A DNA stretch of 64,000 bases from Epiperipatus broadwayi (Eukaryota > Onychophora > Udeonychophora > Euonychophora > Peripatidae): assembly GCA_028023455.1 (NCBI GenBank), contig JAQFVV010000186.1, forward strand, positions 1,640,700-1,704,699, in the 5' to 3' direction. The notes beneath the pieces were generated by a model. It did not search any database. It had not been told where the DNA came from and was given only the letters and a program-made list of their open reading frames with translations. Both the position numbers and the translations under genes were made by a program. Below, in pieces: positions 34,747 to 43,918 of the stretch. Within the stretch, counting starts at the first letter, position 1, and each line of letters opens with the position of its first letter.

Positions 34747-34869
34747 GGGCCTGAATTCAAATATACCACAACAGAAAAGGAATATTTGGCAATTGTTTGG
34801 GCATTCCAAAAGTTCTACCTACTCTTACTAGGATCAAAAGTTATTGTGATCACAAACCATAAAAATTAG
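34747..34869 (+). pseudogene. Gypsy RNase H fragment
   Basis: The frame reads GPEFKYTTTEKEYLAIVWAF, QKFYLLLLGSK, VIVITNHKN and a stop. EKEYLAIVWA..KF..YL.G is the RNase H signature of Ty3/gypsy elements, holding the catalytic Glu. The following TDH has become TNH, so a metal-binding Asp is lost. RT proper is missing upstream. Confidence 0.8.
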
Positions 34870-34905
34870 GAGTTTATAAACCATAGCTATCTAACCAATA
34901 GTCAG

Positions 34906-35030
34906 TTGGTACACTGGAGTTTGTACCTTCAAGAATACAATTATACTACGAAGTACTGCAAAGAATCAGCAAATATTGTGGTTGACATTGTCAGGCAAAA
35001 ACCTGCATATCCCCAATCTCAACACTTAAA
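34906..35030 (+). pseudogene. Gypsy RNase H-integrase linker fragment
   Basis: Reads LVHWSLYLQEYNYTTKYCKE, SANIVVDIVRQKP, the equivalent of RW.L.LQEY.F.I.Y..G..N..AD.LSR at the end of RNase H. The IYIYIYN tail comes from the TA run where the Penelope element begins and is not gypsy sequence. Confidence 0.75.
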
Positions 35031-35095
35031 TAGGAAAAAACTATATATATATATATATATATATAACAAACTAACCGAAGGAAATACATATAATA

Positions 35096-35164
35096 AAAAA
35101 AAAGACTTATAAATACAATAAATAATATTATATTTCAACCAGAGGACTGGTTTTTATCAGAAAG
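35096..35164 (-). repeat. PLE-2 left terminal inverted repeat
   Basis: Complement of 38,032-38,100, differing at one base (aatacaat here, aatccaat there). On the minus strand it carries the same hammerhead-like core described for the right end. Confidence 0.95.
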
Positions 35165-36000
35165 ACCTATTGTAGCTAGTATTGGTAGTCCTACAGAAAA
35201 TATTTCACATATGTTGATAATATTATTAAATTTATTCCACCATCATTTAATTCTTATTTAAAATACTACTATTTTCTTTAGTGTTAGAAAATATTAAATC
35301 TGAATTCCATTATTATTTTTTTTATTTGATATTTTCATTATACACAAATATACCTCATATATGTTGAGGCTATTAAATGTCTTTACAAAATAGAGAGTAT
35401 GATCATAATCTTATTACTATATGTTGAATTAATATATTTTTTTAAGAAATATTTTTTATTTTGATTCTAGATACTATTTACAAAACAAGTATCAATGGGT
35501 ACAAAGATGGCACAAGTTATCGAATATTTTTATCAAAACTGAGCCTCTATACTTATAATGCTAGCTGAAACCTCACAAATTGGCTTAGATATATAGATAA
35601 TTTCATATAACATAGTAATTAATTATAATTTTAATTATTTAAATAATTTTAATAAATATTAATTCACAATAATTTTTCAAAATCAATTCATTTTCTATTA
35701 ATTATTTACACTAATAGAGTTCTTACTACTACTGTATATAGGAAACCAATGATAATAATCTATCTACATTTTTATGTAACCACCTAAACATTTAAAGGCT
35801 AATATCCTTATGCAATTTTTAAATGAAGAGGATTTTAATGATGAGAAATTTCTTCAACAAAATAATAGTATTTATATAATAGATCTCAATATGAGGTATC
35901 CTAAGACATTGTTATAATGCAGTAAGGAGATCTTCTTTAATTGATAAAAGAACTTCTTTTATCTAAAAGATAAAAAACAATTAGTTTAGTTTATAATCTT
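35165..36000 (+). pseudogene. PLE-2 reverse transcriptase region, first (corroded) copy
   Basis: Pieces in several frames match the Penelope RT: ggtacaaagatggcacaag encodes the GTKMAQ block, aggaaaccaatgataat the YRKPM block, and cttcaacaaaataatagtat the FLQQNNS text that opens the downstream ORF. It aligns to 36,088-36,880 with many single-base indels and a few larger ones. No long frame exists. Confidence 0.75.
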
Positions 36001-36003
36001 GCA

Positions 36004-36077
36004 AAATATAAAAACTACTAGGTGAATGTTATAACTTTTTAGCACCAACCAAAATTCACCTAGTAGTTTTTATATTT
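36004..36077. repeat. 24-bp perfect inverted repeat between the PLE-2 RT copies
   Basis: Left arm 36,004-36,027 (aaatataaaaactactaggt...) and right arm 36,054-36,077 are exact complements around a 26-nt loop. It lies exactly at the junction of the two RT copies and could mark an old element terminus or recombination point. Confidence 0.9.
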
Positions 36078-36087
36078 CAAAATCATA

Positions 36088-36712
36088 AACTTTTCAGCAA
36101 CTATTACTAGTATTGTTCCTCAGAAAATATTTCAAATTGATAATATTATTAAATTTATTCCACCATCATTTAATTCTTATTTAAAGATACTACTATTTTG
36201 GTTAGAAAATATTAAACTGAATTACCGTTGATTTTTTTTTACTTTGGATTTATCATTATACACAAATATACCTCATATGTGTGAGGTATTAAATGTGCTT
36301 TACAAGATAGAGAGTATGACATGTCTTATTACTACTATGGTTGAATTAATATATTGGGTTTTAAGAAATAATTTTTTTACTTTTATCTAGATACTATTTA
36401 CAGAAACAATACTCAATGGGTACAAAGATGGCACAAGTTATGCAATATTTTTATGCAAATGGAGCCTCTATACTTGATAATGCTAAGCTGAAATACACTT
36501 AGCTTAGATATATGATAAATTTGAAGAAATGATTTAATTTTTAGTATTTAAATATTTATAAACATATTAATTTCACATGTTTTCAAAACAAGTTTTTGTT
36601 TAAGTTATTTACACTAATAGAGTCTACTACTACGTATAGGAAACCAATGAAGATATTTTTATGTAACACCTAAACATTTAAAGGCTAATATTCCTTATAG
36701 TCATTTTTAAGG
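36088..36712 (+). pseudogene. PLE-2 reverse transcriptase region, second copy
   Basis: Continuous with the GIY-YIG ORF. Readable in several frames: gataatattattaaatttattcc, acaaagatggcacaagttatgc (GTKMAQ block), actacgtataggaaaccaatg (TYRKPM block), and aacacctaaacatttaaagg leading into the ORF at 36,713. Frames still change several times, so the RT is inactive, but it is less corroded than the first copy. Confidence 0.75.
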
Positions 36713-37534
36713 ATGAAGAGGATTTGTAATGATGAGAAATTTCTTCAACAAAATAATAGTATTTTATATAATAGATTGCTCAATATGAGGTATCCTAAGA
36801 ATTGTTGGATAATCATAAGGAGATCTTCTTTAATTGATAGAAAGAAACTTCTTTTATCTGAAAAGAGTAAAAAACAATTAGATGTTCCACCATTGGTTCT
36901 TACTTTTAATAGAGATTTACCTAATATTAACCGGATATTGGCAAAACATTTTAACATATTACAGTCCACAGATTATTTAAAATCTATTTTTTCTGATCCA
37001 CCTAAGGCTGTATATCGAAAACATAGATCACTTAGAGGTATACTTGTCAAAACAAATTTTATTAGTAGTTCTGTACAGGAAAAAGGATGTTCTTTATGTA
37101 AAGATAAAAGATGTTTTACATGTAAACATATTGTTGTGACAAAAGTGGTCTTTAGTACTAAGAATTGTAATTTCAAATGGTATATTCCTAATTATGTTAC
37201 ATGTAAAAGTGTTAATTTGATATATTTGATAGAGTGTAGTAGATGTTTAAACCAGTATATAGGTGAGTCAGCAAATAGTTTACATGTCATAATGACTAAT
37301 CATAGATTTGACATTTTGCATAAGAATAAAGATAGACCGGTTTCAAAACATTTTAACTTACCGAATCATTCAATTGATGATTTAAAAGTAGTGATTCTTC
37401 AGAAAGGTTTTTCTTCTACAAGGGAGAGGAAACAAAAGGAGAGTTTCTTTATTTTTAAATTCAAGACCTTAGAACCACATGGATTGAATTTGAACACTGG
37501 AACTATTACATCTCTGGGTTACCTGGTCTCCTAA
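36713..37534 (+). CDS. Penelope RT C-terminus, zinc linker and GIY-YIG endonuclease
   Basis: 273 intact codons. Residues 1-40 (FLQQNNSILYNRLLNMRYPK) are the end of the RT thumb region. CSLCKDKRCFTCKH at 126-139 is the CX2CX4CX2C zinc element of the linker. NLIYLIECSRCLNQYIGES (168-186) gives the two GIY-YIG strands. The Arg in NHRFDI (198) is the catalytic Arg position, Glu in KESFFI (243) the metal ligand, and Asn in NLNTG (261) the final conserved residue. All expected endonuclease residues are present, so this domain may have decayed little even though the RT upstream is broken. The Met is internal to the original protein. It would make the nick used for target-primed integration. Confidence 0.88.
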   Translation: MKRICNDEKFLQQNNSILYNRLLNMRYPKNCWIIIRRSSLIDRKKLLLSEKSKKQLDVPPLVLTFNRDLPNINRILAKHFNILQSTDYLKSIFSDPPKAVYRKHRSLRGILVKTNFISSSVQEKGCSLCKDKRCFTCKHIVVTKVVFSTKNCNFKWYIPNYVTCKSVNLIYLIECSRCLNQYIGESANSLHVIMTNHRFDILHKNKDRPVSKHFNLPNHSIDDLKVVILQKGFSSTRERKQKESFFIFKFKTLEPHGLNLNTGTITSLGYLVS

Positions 37535-38031
37535 ATGATTTCTATATGTGTGTTTTTTATGTGAAAATTTTCTTATAGAGGTTTTTTATGTAAAGATTGG
37601 TTACATGGATGTTTAATATCTGTGTTTAATTGGTTTATAGATAAATAATTAGTTATAAATTATTGTACTTTGCACTAACTATAATTTTTGATTAAAATGT
37701 ATAAATATTTTAGTTTTTAATGAATATTAATGTGAGCACAGCTATTTTTTGTATGTGAGCATAGTTTAATTTTTCTATGTATGCACATATGTATATTTTA
37801 ATTTAATTTTTGATTTTTTATTTTTATATTTATTTTAATTTAAATAGAATTTAAGCTTGATTAGGAGGGAATGTAGTTTTTTTGTTGTTGTTGTTTGTTT
37901 GAATTTTGTCATTGATTGGGTAGATATTCTGTGTTAGATTTTGTGACCAATCAGGGGGGTTTTGTTAAATTTTTAATCTTTTACCAAATCTGTAATTTTT
38001 GATTATCGCCATTTTACTGTGTATTTTTTTT
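37535..38031 (+). other. PLE-2 3' noncoding region
   Basis: T- and G-rich sequence between the GIY-YIG stop and the right terminal repeat. No ORF. Confidence 0.5.
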
Positions 38032-38100
38032 CTTTCTGATAAAAACCAGTCCTCTGGTTGAAATATAATATTATTTATTGGATTTATAAGTCTTTTTTTT
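38032..38100 (+). repeat. PLE-2 right terminal inverted repeat with hammerhead-like core
   Basis: Contains CTGATAA (38,036-38,042), a perfect 6-bp hairpin aaccag-tcct-ctggtt (38,044-38,059) and GAAA (38,060-38,063). This is the order and spacing of a hammerhead ribozyme: CUGANGA, stem II, GAAA. The invariant G of CUGANGA is A here, so cleavage is doubtful. Hammerhead motifs in Penelope-like terminal repeats are established knowledge; whether this copy was ever active is inference. Confidence 0.65.
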
Positions 38101-38103
38101 GTT

Positions 38104-38140
<37 letters not shown>

Positions 38141-38317
38141 GCATAGATCTGAGAATAAATGAAGAGGTTGAAAGAGATCTTGAATGATTGGTTCACTACC
38201 AATGTGAGGATGTACAATTGAAAGTGTTAATTGAATGACTGGAAGGGAAAGGAACAACTGTAGGATGAGTAGGAAATACAATTGGAAATTGGGTATTAAA
38301 AACTAAATCAATCTGTA

Positions 38318-38518
38318 TTGCAATATAAGATTTGGGATAATCAAGAGGAATGGAAGCCTGTCATACCTCACCAAATGAGATATTCACCAATTATATGGCA
38401 CTATGGTACCCCACAAACCAAACATTGGCTTTGGAAGTGTTCTATTGTCTGGGACTGCATAGCAAGGATTGCAGTAATAAACCAGTGTAAAATTTGTAAA
38501 AAAAGCCAAAACCAGTGA
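38318..38518 (+). pseudogene. Gypsy integrase zinc-binding region
   Basis: The text IWHYGTPQTKHWLWKCSIVW and CIARIAVINQCKICKKS matches the HHCC domain (H.G..KT......W......V..C..C...K), with the CxxC pair visible. A frameshift separates it from the core ORF that overlaps its end at 38,515. Confidence 0.75.
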
Positions 38519-38796
38519 ACAAGAGTTACAAAATGCCAATGATCTTCATGATCCCAAAGAGACCTCAAGAGATGATGGCTATGGATTATTATGCTCCATT
38601 AAGAGCATTAAATAAAATGAAATTTCTCATAGTGGTATATGACTTTTTTTCCAAATTTGTGGTCACATACTCAGTCATGCAAGCAAATGCCAAAAACACA
38701 ATATGCATATTAGAAAATGCACATTTTTCAGCTGTAGGGAAACCTCATGTTCTTCTCTCTGATCACAGCATGCCTTTTGTGTCTGAAAAATGGTGA
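38515..38796 (+). pseudogene. Gypsy integrase catalytic core fragment
   Basis: PQEMMAMDYYAPLRALNKMK and FLIVVYDFFSKFVVTYSVMQ carry the first catalytic Asp and the D.FSK block. GKPHVLLSDHSMPFVSEKW carries the second catalytic Asp (SD.G..F.S..W, with G changed to S). The frame stops before the Glu. The region after it (about 38,930-39,030) reads WVKQVLHIVNYINWYNNDST in another frame, matching the end of the core. The enzyme would join the element's DNA into chromosomes. Confidence 0.8.
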
Positions 38797-39039
38797 AAAT
38801 GGATCCAGATACTAAATAGAAAACATATTAACATTCATATGCAACCTATAATATAACCCTTCTGAATGGATAATGCATGAGGTGGTATGATTATTTAGGA
38901 AATACATTCTGACAAATCACAGGGGTTGGGTCAAGCAAGTCTTGCATATAGTCAACTATATTAACTGGTATAACAATGACTCAACAGGGTTTCATCCATG
39001 TGTTCGCATTTTGGTAAGCCTTCTACTAAGTTGATAAAG

Positions 39040-40419
39040 ACTACCTTACCAGGATTGGATGAGCCACCCATAGATTCTGAAATTAATATGACTTGAGCAT
39101 ATCAAACTTTTCTCAAAAAAGCCAAAAGAAAAATAAAAGACCAGTAGGGATGTAGCATGGATTTAAGATAGGGAAAAGAGTAATGGTAAAAACACTGCAT
39201 GTGAGCAAAAATTTATATACTAAAAGTTTTGTAATCTATATGAAGGTCCATCACTATTGGGTGATGCCAAAAAAACAAGGCATTTTGGGTAGATAGTGGG
39301 CAGGAGATCAGAGGGTCCTATAATTCCAGATTCCTCAAACTTGTGCTATCATGCAAGTGTTAAAATTAAAGTACCATTTAACAGCCATTAAAATGAGGCA
39401 ATCCCATTTTGAAGGCTTCCAAACAAACAGGAGTCAGATTCAAACCCTGTTATAAGAACCAACTACTTATAAAGAAACTTTTACTTAAATCCCACACATA
39501 TGTATACATGTGGTCAGCATATAACCAACATGTATAAATGGAAATACAGATATATTTTTTTTTTAAATTATAAATATTATGAAAAGACATTAAAAATAAC
39601 AATAACCATAATAATAATTTGTGTTAATATGTAAAATCTATTTGGAAATCTACTGAATGAAAATTTTTTTTAATATCACTATAATAAATCTGGGATTTGG
39701 AGATAAAGATGATTTCTGTATTGTGTTTGTTTTTTCATCTTTCCACTGTTATATTTCCATATTCTTGGAAAATCTACATTTACCACAAAGTTTATTTTTT
39801 TCTGCTTTTGTTCAAATTTTGTAATCAGACAAAAAAAAGCAGATGTAAATGTACAAAAATAGTTTTTGGTCAAAGCAGATAAACTTTAGAAATAATTTTA
39901 TTTTAAACCAATCTGATAAATAGTAAGAATGTCAATTAAATTATCAGATTGAAAATCGATTGTGTGCCAAAATATTTGTATTTTTTTATGTAATTGATTT
40001 AAAGAAATGGAAAAAAGAAAGATTCAAGAAGAAAATTCATGGCATCCAGGGAGATGGCGGATAGAATAAAAATGTGATTATTAAGCTGCAAAAAAAATAA
40101 ATGAGTAAAATCAGAGACTGAAAAAAATAAATGATATGAGTAGAGTAGGGTATAGCCAGAGTGTCTTGAACTTCTACCTAGTATCCCATAAATGTAAATC
40201 ATTGAAAACCCTGCCACCTATCTATCACCATTAACTATTGCTTTAAAAACTTCTGCTGACAACTATAGGAAATATTAAACATGACCCTCAATTCAAGATT
40301 GGACACTCAAAAAAGAAACAAAGAATGGTCTGTTTGAAATAATGCATATGGTCAATCTTTGAAATGTAAACTTACTGACATGTAGTAATCTTATATGTTC
40401 CTGGAAAGATATTATTTTG

Positions 40420-40456
<37 letters not shown>

Positions 40457-40460
40457 AATA

Positions 40461-40503
<43 letters not shown>

Positions 40504-41160
40504 AATAATTCTTAAATGTAATAATAAAAGAAGTTAATTATTATATTTACATTATTCAAGTGTATTGTACCACTATTAAATGTTAAGGAATCAGTAAATA
40601 AAAGATTTTTGATGTATATCTTTTCATAATATATATGTAATTATTTTTATAGTTGTAATCATTTACTTGCTTGCATTATGCATATGTGTGTGGATTTCAG
40701 CCAAATTTATACCACCAATAATAAATATAGAGGGTTTATAAAGTAAATAATTCTTTTAGTTTAATGAAATAACAAATTCTAACACATTTAGAATTAGATC
40801 TTATTAGCTTAGTTTACAGTAATGTACAGGTAAATACTTTATAGGTATTATAGAAATTACTGAAATAAAATTGTCATACATTCTTATTTAAGAAGATCCC
40901 TACCACTCCCTGGGCTACTTAGTTAGAATGGGTTAGGTAAATATATAAAATATCATATGAGGAACCAGTGTAATTCTTACAATATCCAGTAGATTGGCAC
41001 TTGAGATCAATAATTCGATGCTCATAAATACACTGGAACAATTAAATATATCTATCTTAAGGGAGTTATTTTATCAGGCAAAATATAGTGAGTAGTTAAT
41101 CACAGTTATATGACATGTTTGTCATAGACTTATTGTTTTCTGATAATATTAGTTAATACA
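39040..41160 (+). other. Gypsy 3' noncoding region with TA arrays
   Basis: No envelope-like or other ORF. Contains a (TA)n array at 40,423-40,503 with one interruption. Part of this stretch may be unrelated insertions. Confidence 0.4.
40423..40503. repeat. (TA)n array
   Basis: Two TA runs separated by agaatatatt. Confidence 0.97.
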
Positions 41161-41164
41161 TTTC

Positions 41165-41364
41165 AGGGTAAATCCATTATCTGTATTATATTTCACATTA
41201 AATTATTTTTTTGTGTAAATAATAAAATGAATATTAAATTCATATACTAAATGGTGTTAACCAAGAATTTGTTTACACACAGAGTTGATAGCAACTATAT
41301 GCCCATCACTAGTTAAAGAGAAAACATACATTTTATATGTTAAATATGGGTTAAACCCATTACA
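41165..41364 (+). repeat. Gypsy 3' LTR (distal part)
   Basis: From gggtaaatccattatctgta through taataaaatgaatattaaat and catcactagttaaag to cccattaca. Aligned with the 5' LTR end with scattered substitutions and small indels. The upstream part of the LTR cannot be delimited. Confidence 0.75.
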
Positions 41365-42429
41365 ATATATATTGAAAAAAAAAGTAAGAAGAACTTAATG
41401 TTTTTATCTTTGAACAAATTGTGTGTTACAGAAATTTATGTGATTTTTAAAAAAAACATTCTCTTTTATCAAAAGCAATCAATTGTTTAAGAGTAATATA
41501 ATAAGATCGGCAGTAATTATGTGATTGGATATAATATTGACAAAAAACTTGATTTTTTTAAAAATGATATATGAGTAGCAGAATTCAGTAGAGTCTGCAT
41601 CATTCAACAGATCTGCTTGGAAATTTTAGGCAAAATACTTTTTGCTGAGAGCTTACAAAAATTATGTTGTGAACTGAATAAAATCTGATTATTTCTGATC
41701 CACCCATGTAAATAATCTCATTAAAAGAACTGTAATATATTTCTGAAGGAAACTTTCAATAAGATTTATGTATTGATTCATTAAAAGTCATGACTGTCTC
41801 AACTTGTGTTAACCTGAAATGAAAATATGTTAAATTAAATTTTGAGTTACAAAAAAGACAAAGCTTAATAAATGAAAGTAATATATATTTTGCAATTTAT
41901 TTTTTACTAGTAAAATGATGTAAGAAGTTGTAAATTTCACAAAATAGAAAAGATGGAATATTTCTTTTCCTCATCCTTCTGAGTTTCCCTTCCATAAATT
42001 AATGTACTATTAGTGTAGTCTTTAATTATATTGAGTAGGAACTAGAATGCATTCATAAAACTGAATAGAAAATAGGATTCATTTACAAATTGGCAAATAT
42101 ATTTATTCCTAGTTCATTTTATTGTAATATATAATTAATCTTGTAACATGATAATATTAACACTAAATTTATTAAAATAAAATTGTTATTGTTAGCAAGA
42201 AATATTTTTTCTTCCCTTTGTGTTACATATATTTGGCATCCAAACCTCTTTCCTTGGCCCACTCTACTCACACACACACACTTTTGGTGGAAGTTATGAA
42301 ACAATATTTATTTTTAACATTTCTTTCCATATTATATATATATATATATATAAGGAGAGATTGAGTTTTTGAAATTTCAACAGTATTGAATTCATGTTGG
42401 ATAAAATTAGAAAAAAATGGTATCAAACA
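41365..42429. other. AT-rich unassigned stretch
   Basis: Holds a short CA run (about 42,269-42,282) and a TA run (about 42,334-42,351). No gene. Confidence 0.4.
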
Positions 42430-43307
42430 CATGTGAGGGGATACCCAAAAATAATCAGTATTTTGTAATAAAAATTGTTTATTTTTAAGTGTTATAAATG
42501 AAATCTCTTTCAAATAACTACCCATTATGTTTTTCATTTTTCAAAGTAGTCCATAAACACTTGCAATGTAATATCTTTTAATACATGTGGCATTTTTTTT
42601 CACTACTTCAATGTGTACAAAAAATTGAGACTTTTTTCATTTGAGATATTAGAAGGAATTCTCATGGAATCAAATCAAGTGAATATGTCTGATATATATG
42701 CTGGGTCATAACAAATTTAACTAAAACATGTTTCACACTCAAAGCTTTGAGAGAAGAGATGTTGTCAGGATGAAGCTTGGACTCAATTCTTTGCTGCAAA
42801 ATGGGAAATTCACATATCACCACATCACATAAATGTTTTAGAACTTGCAAATAGAATGTCTGACCATTATGTGAATTAAATCTGAAAGAAAAATGTCATT
42901 TTCATAAAAAAATTCAGCATTGTTTTGACTTTGGACTTCACTCACAATATTTTTAGGGACATGGTGAATTTAATATTTTAATGAAATTTCTCATAAACTT
43001 GTGTTTTCTGAGATCAGCTTGCTTGAAATCTATTTCAAACATTACAACTGTTTTTTCTGTCATTTTCTGTTATGAAAATAGAATTTCATATTGTTTGAAC
43101 TTTTCAGTCATTATAAAAATCATCAAATACATGAAGCACACTTTACAAAACAAGGTATCACAAAGTACTATAAGTTCACTTGGTGATATTATTTGGCATA
43201 TTGATGCAATAGGTGCTGAAAAATGTATGTAACAGCAGAAGCATTTATTATAAAAGGTGTGCAAACCAGAGAATGATTCCAGTTACTTTTGGGTACCTCC
43301 TCATATA
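42430..43307 (-). mobile_element. mariner-family DNA transposon, deleted and decayed
   Basis: Inverted termini: catgtgaggggatacccaaa at 42,430 and its imperfect complement cttttgggtacctcctcata ending near 43,307, about 27 bp each. At about 0.88 kb it is shorter than the usual 1.3 kb. Minus-strand coding remnants run in the expected order. TEKFKQYEILFS (near 43,100) resembles the N-terminal helix-turn-helix start. QTFYLQVLKHLCDVV and ESKLHPDN...LSVKHVLVKF (42,850-42,662) match the catalytic domain. Confidence 0.75.
42600..42850 (-). pseudogene. mariner transposase catalytic-domain remnant
   Basis: Reads QVLKHLCDVVICEFPILQQR, IESKLHPDNISSLKALSVKH and HIYQTYSLDLIP, then EFLLISQMKK past a stop. 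It is recognisable as the mariner segment H.DNA..H.A....FL......L...PYSPDLAP.D.FLFP.LK. The HPDN Asp is the second catalytic position. The third (D in CDFFLFP) is Glu here, and a stop interrupts SLDLIP.EF. The first catalytic Asp region appears deleted. Not functional. Confidence 0.7.
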
Positions 43308-43904
43308 TGTAAAATTTAAAATTCTTCTAATGAAACACATTCCATAAAATTGTCACTTATGATTTGACACAAAACTTCCTATTGTAGATGTGTATTTCTA
43401 AGTTCTATTTCTGAAAGCAGATTATTTATTGCCAAAGAAGAGAAAAATTGAAAGAATTCAATAACAAATAATCTATTATCAATGCTTTCAAATTTTTTCC
43501 CAACAAATGACTTGTAATCAACATTTAATTTAAATAATTTTTTTAAAAACTCTATAATTAAATTTATATATATACATTTTTTAAACTATAAAATTATTTA
43601 CAAAATTAAGTTCTACTTATTCAACACTAAATAAGTCTTCCTTCAACATATATTTAATTGGCAGAGAAAGTTTATTATTAATAAATAATTATTCATATTT
43701 TTTCAAAGTACTACACTTTTTTTTACTACAGATGCTCTGTTTCTGCTAGATTTTTAAGACTAGTTTGTTCTTTTTTGTAGAGTGACCTTTCCACCCAATA
43801 TTAAGATTACTCATTAACAAATTTACATATGAGATATTTAGCAAATACATTATATACTTTTATTGTAATTTCATTATGATTTTATATATGGACTAGAGAG
43901 TAGA
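43308..43904. other. AT-rich unassigned stretch
   Basis: Nothing recognised between the mariner and RTE copy E. Confidence 0.4.
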
Positions 43905-43918
43905 TATCATCATCATCA

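Larger units (their letters stand above)
35067..38106 (+). mobile_element. Penelope-like retroelement (PLE-2), inserted in gypsy
   Basis: About 3.0 kb, flanked on both sides by TA runs (35,042-35,066 and 38,107-38,137). Gypsy sequence stops on one side and resumes on the other. It contains a partly duplicated reverse transcriptase region (35,165-36,880) and a GIY-YIG ORF (36,713-37,534), followed by about 500 bp of T-rich 3' sequence. A 69-bp inverted repeat sits at both ends (35,096-35,164 and 38,032-38,100) with a single mismatch. Inverted or direct terminal repeats and hammerhead-like motifs are known in Penelope-like elements. Confidence 0.88.
32755..41364 (+). mobile_element. Ty3/gypsy LTR retrotransposon, decayed, split by a Penelope element
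   Basis: In order: a 5' LTR ending at 33,175, gag (33,443), RNase H (34,747), the region after RNase H (34,906), the Penelope insertion (about 35,067-38,106), integrase zinc region (38,318) and core (38,515), and a 3' LTR ending at 41,364. The last 200 bp of the two LTRs align clearly and both end in cattaca. Most of the protease and the RT catalytic core are not recognisable between 34,400 and 34,740. The gene order RT-RNase H-integrase is that of Ty3/gypsy. All frames are broken; the element is dead. Confidence 0.85.

Noticed and set aside
33443-39040. Endogenous retrovirus with envelope
   Set aside because: Gene order and motifs are Ty3/gypsy and no envelope-like frame follows the integrase.
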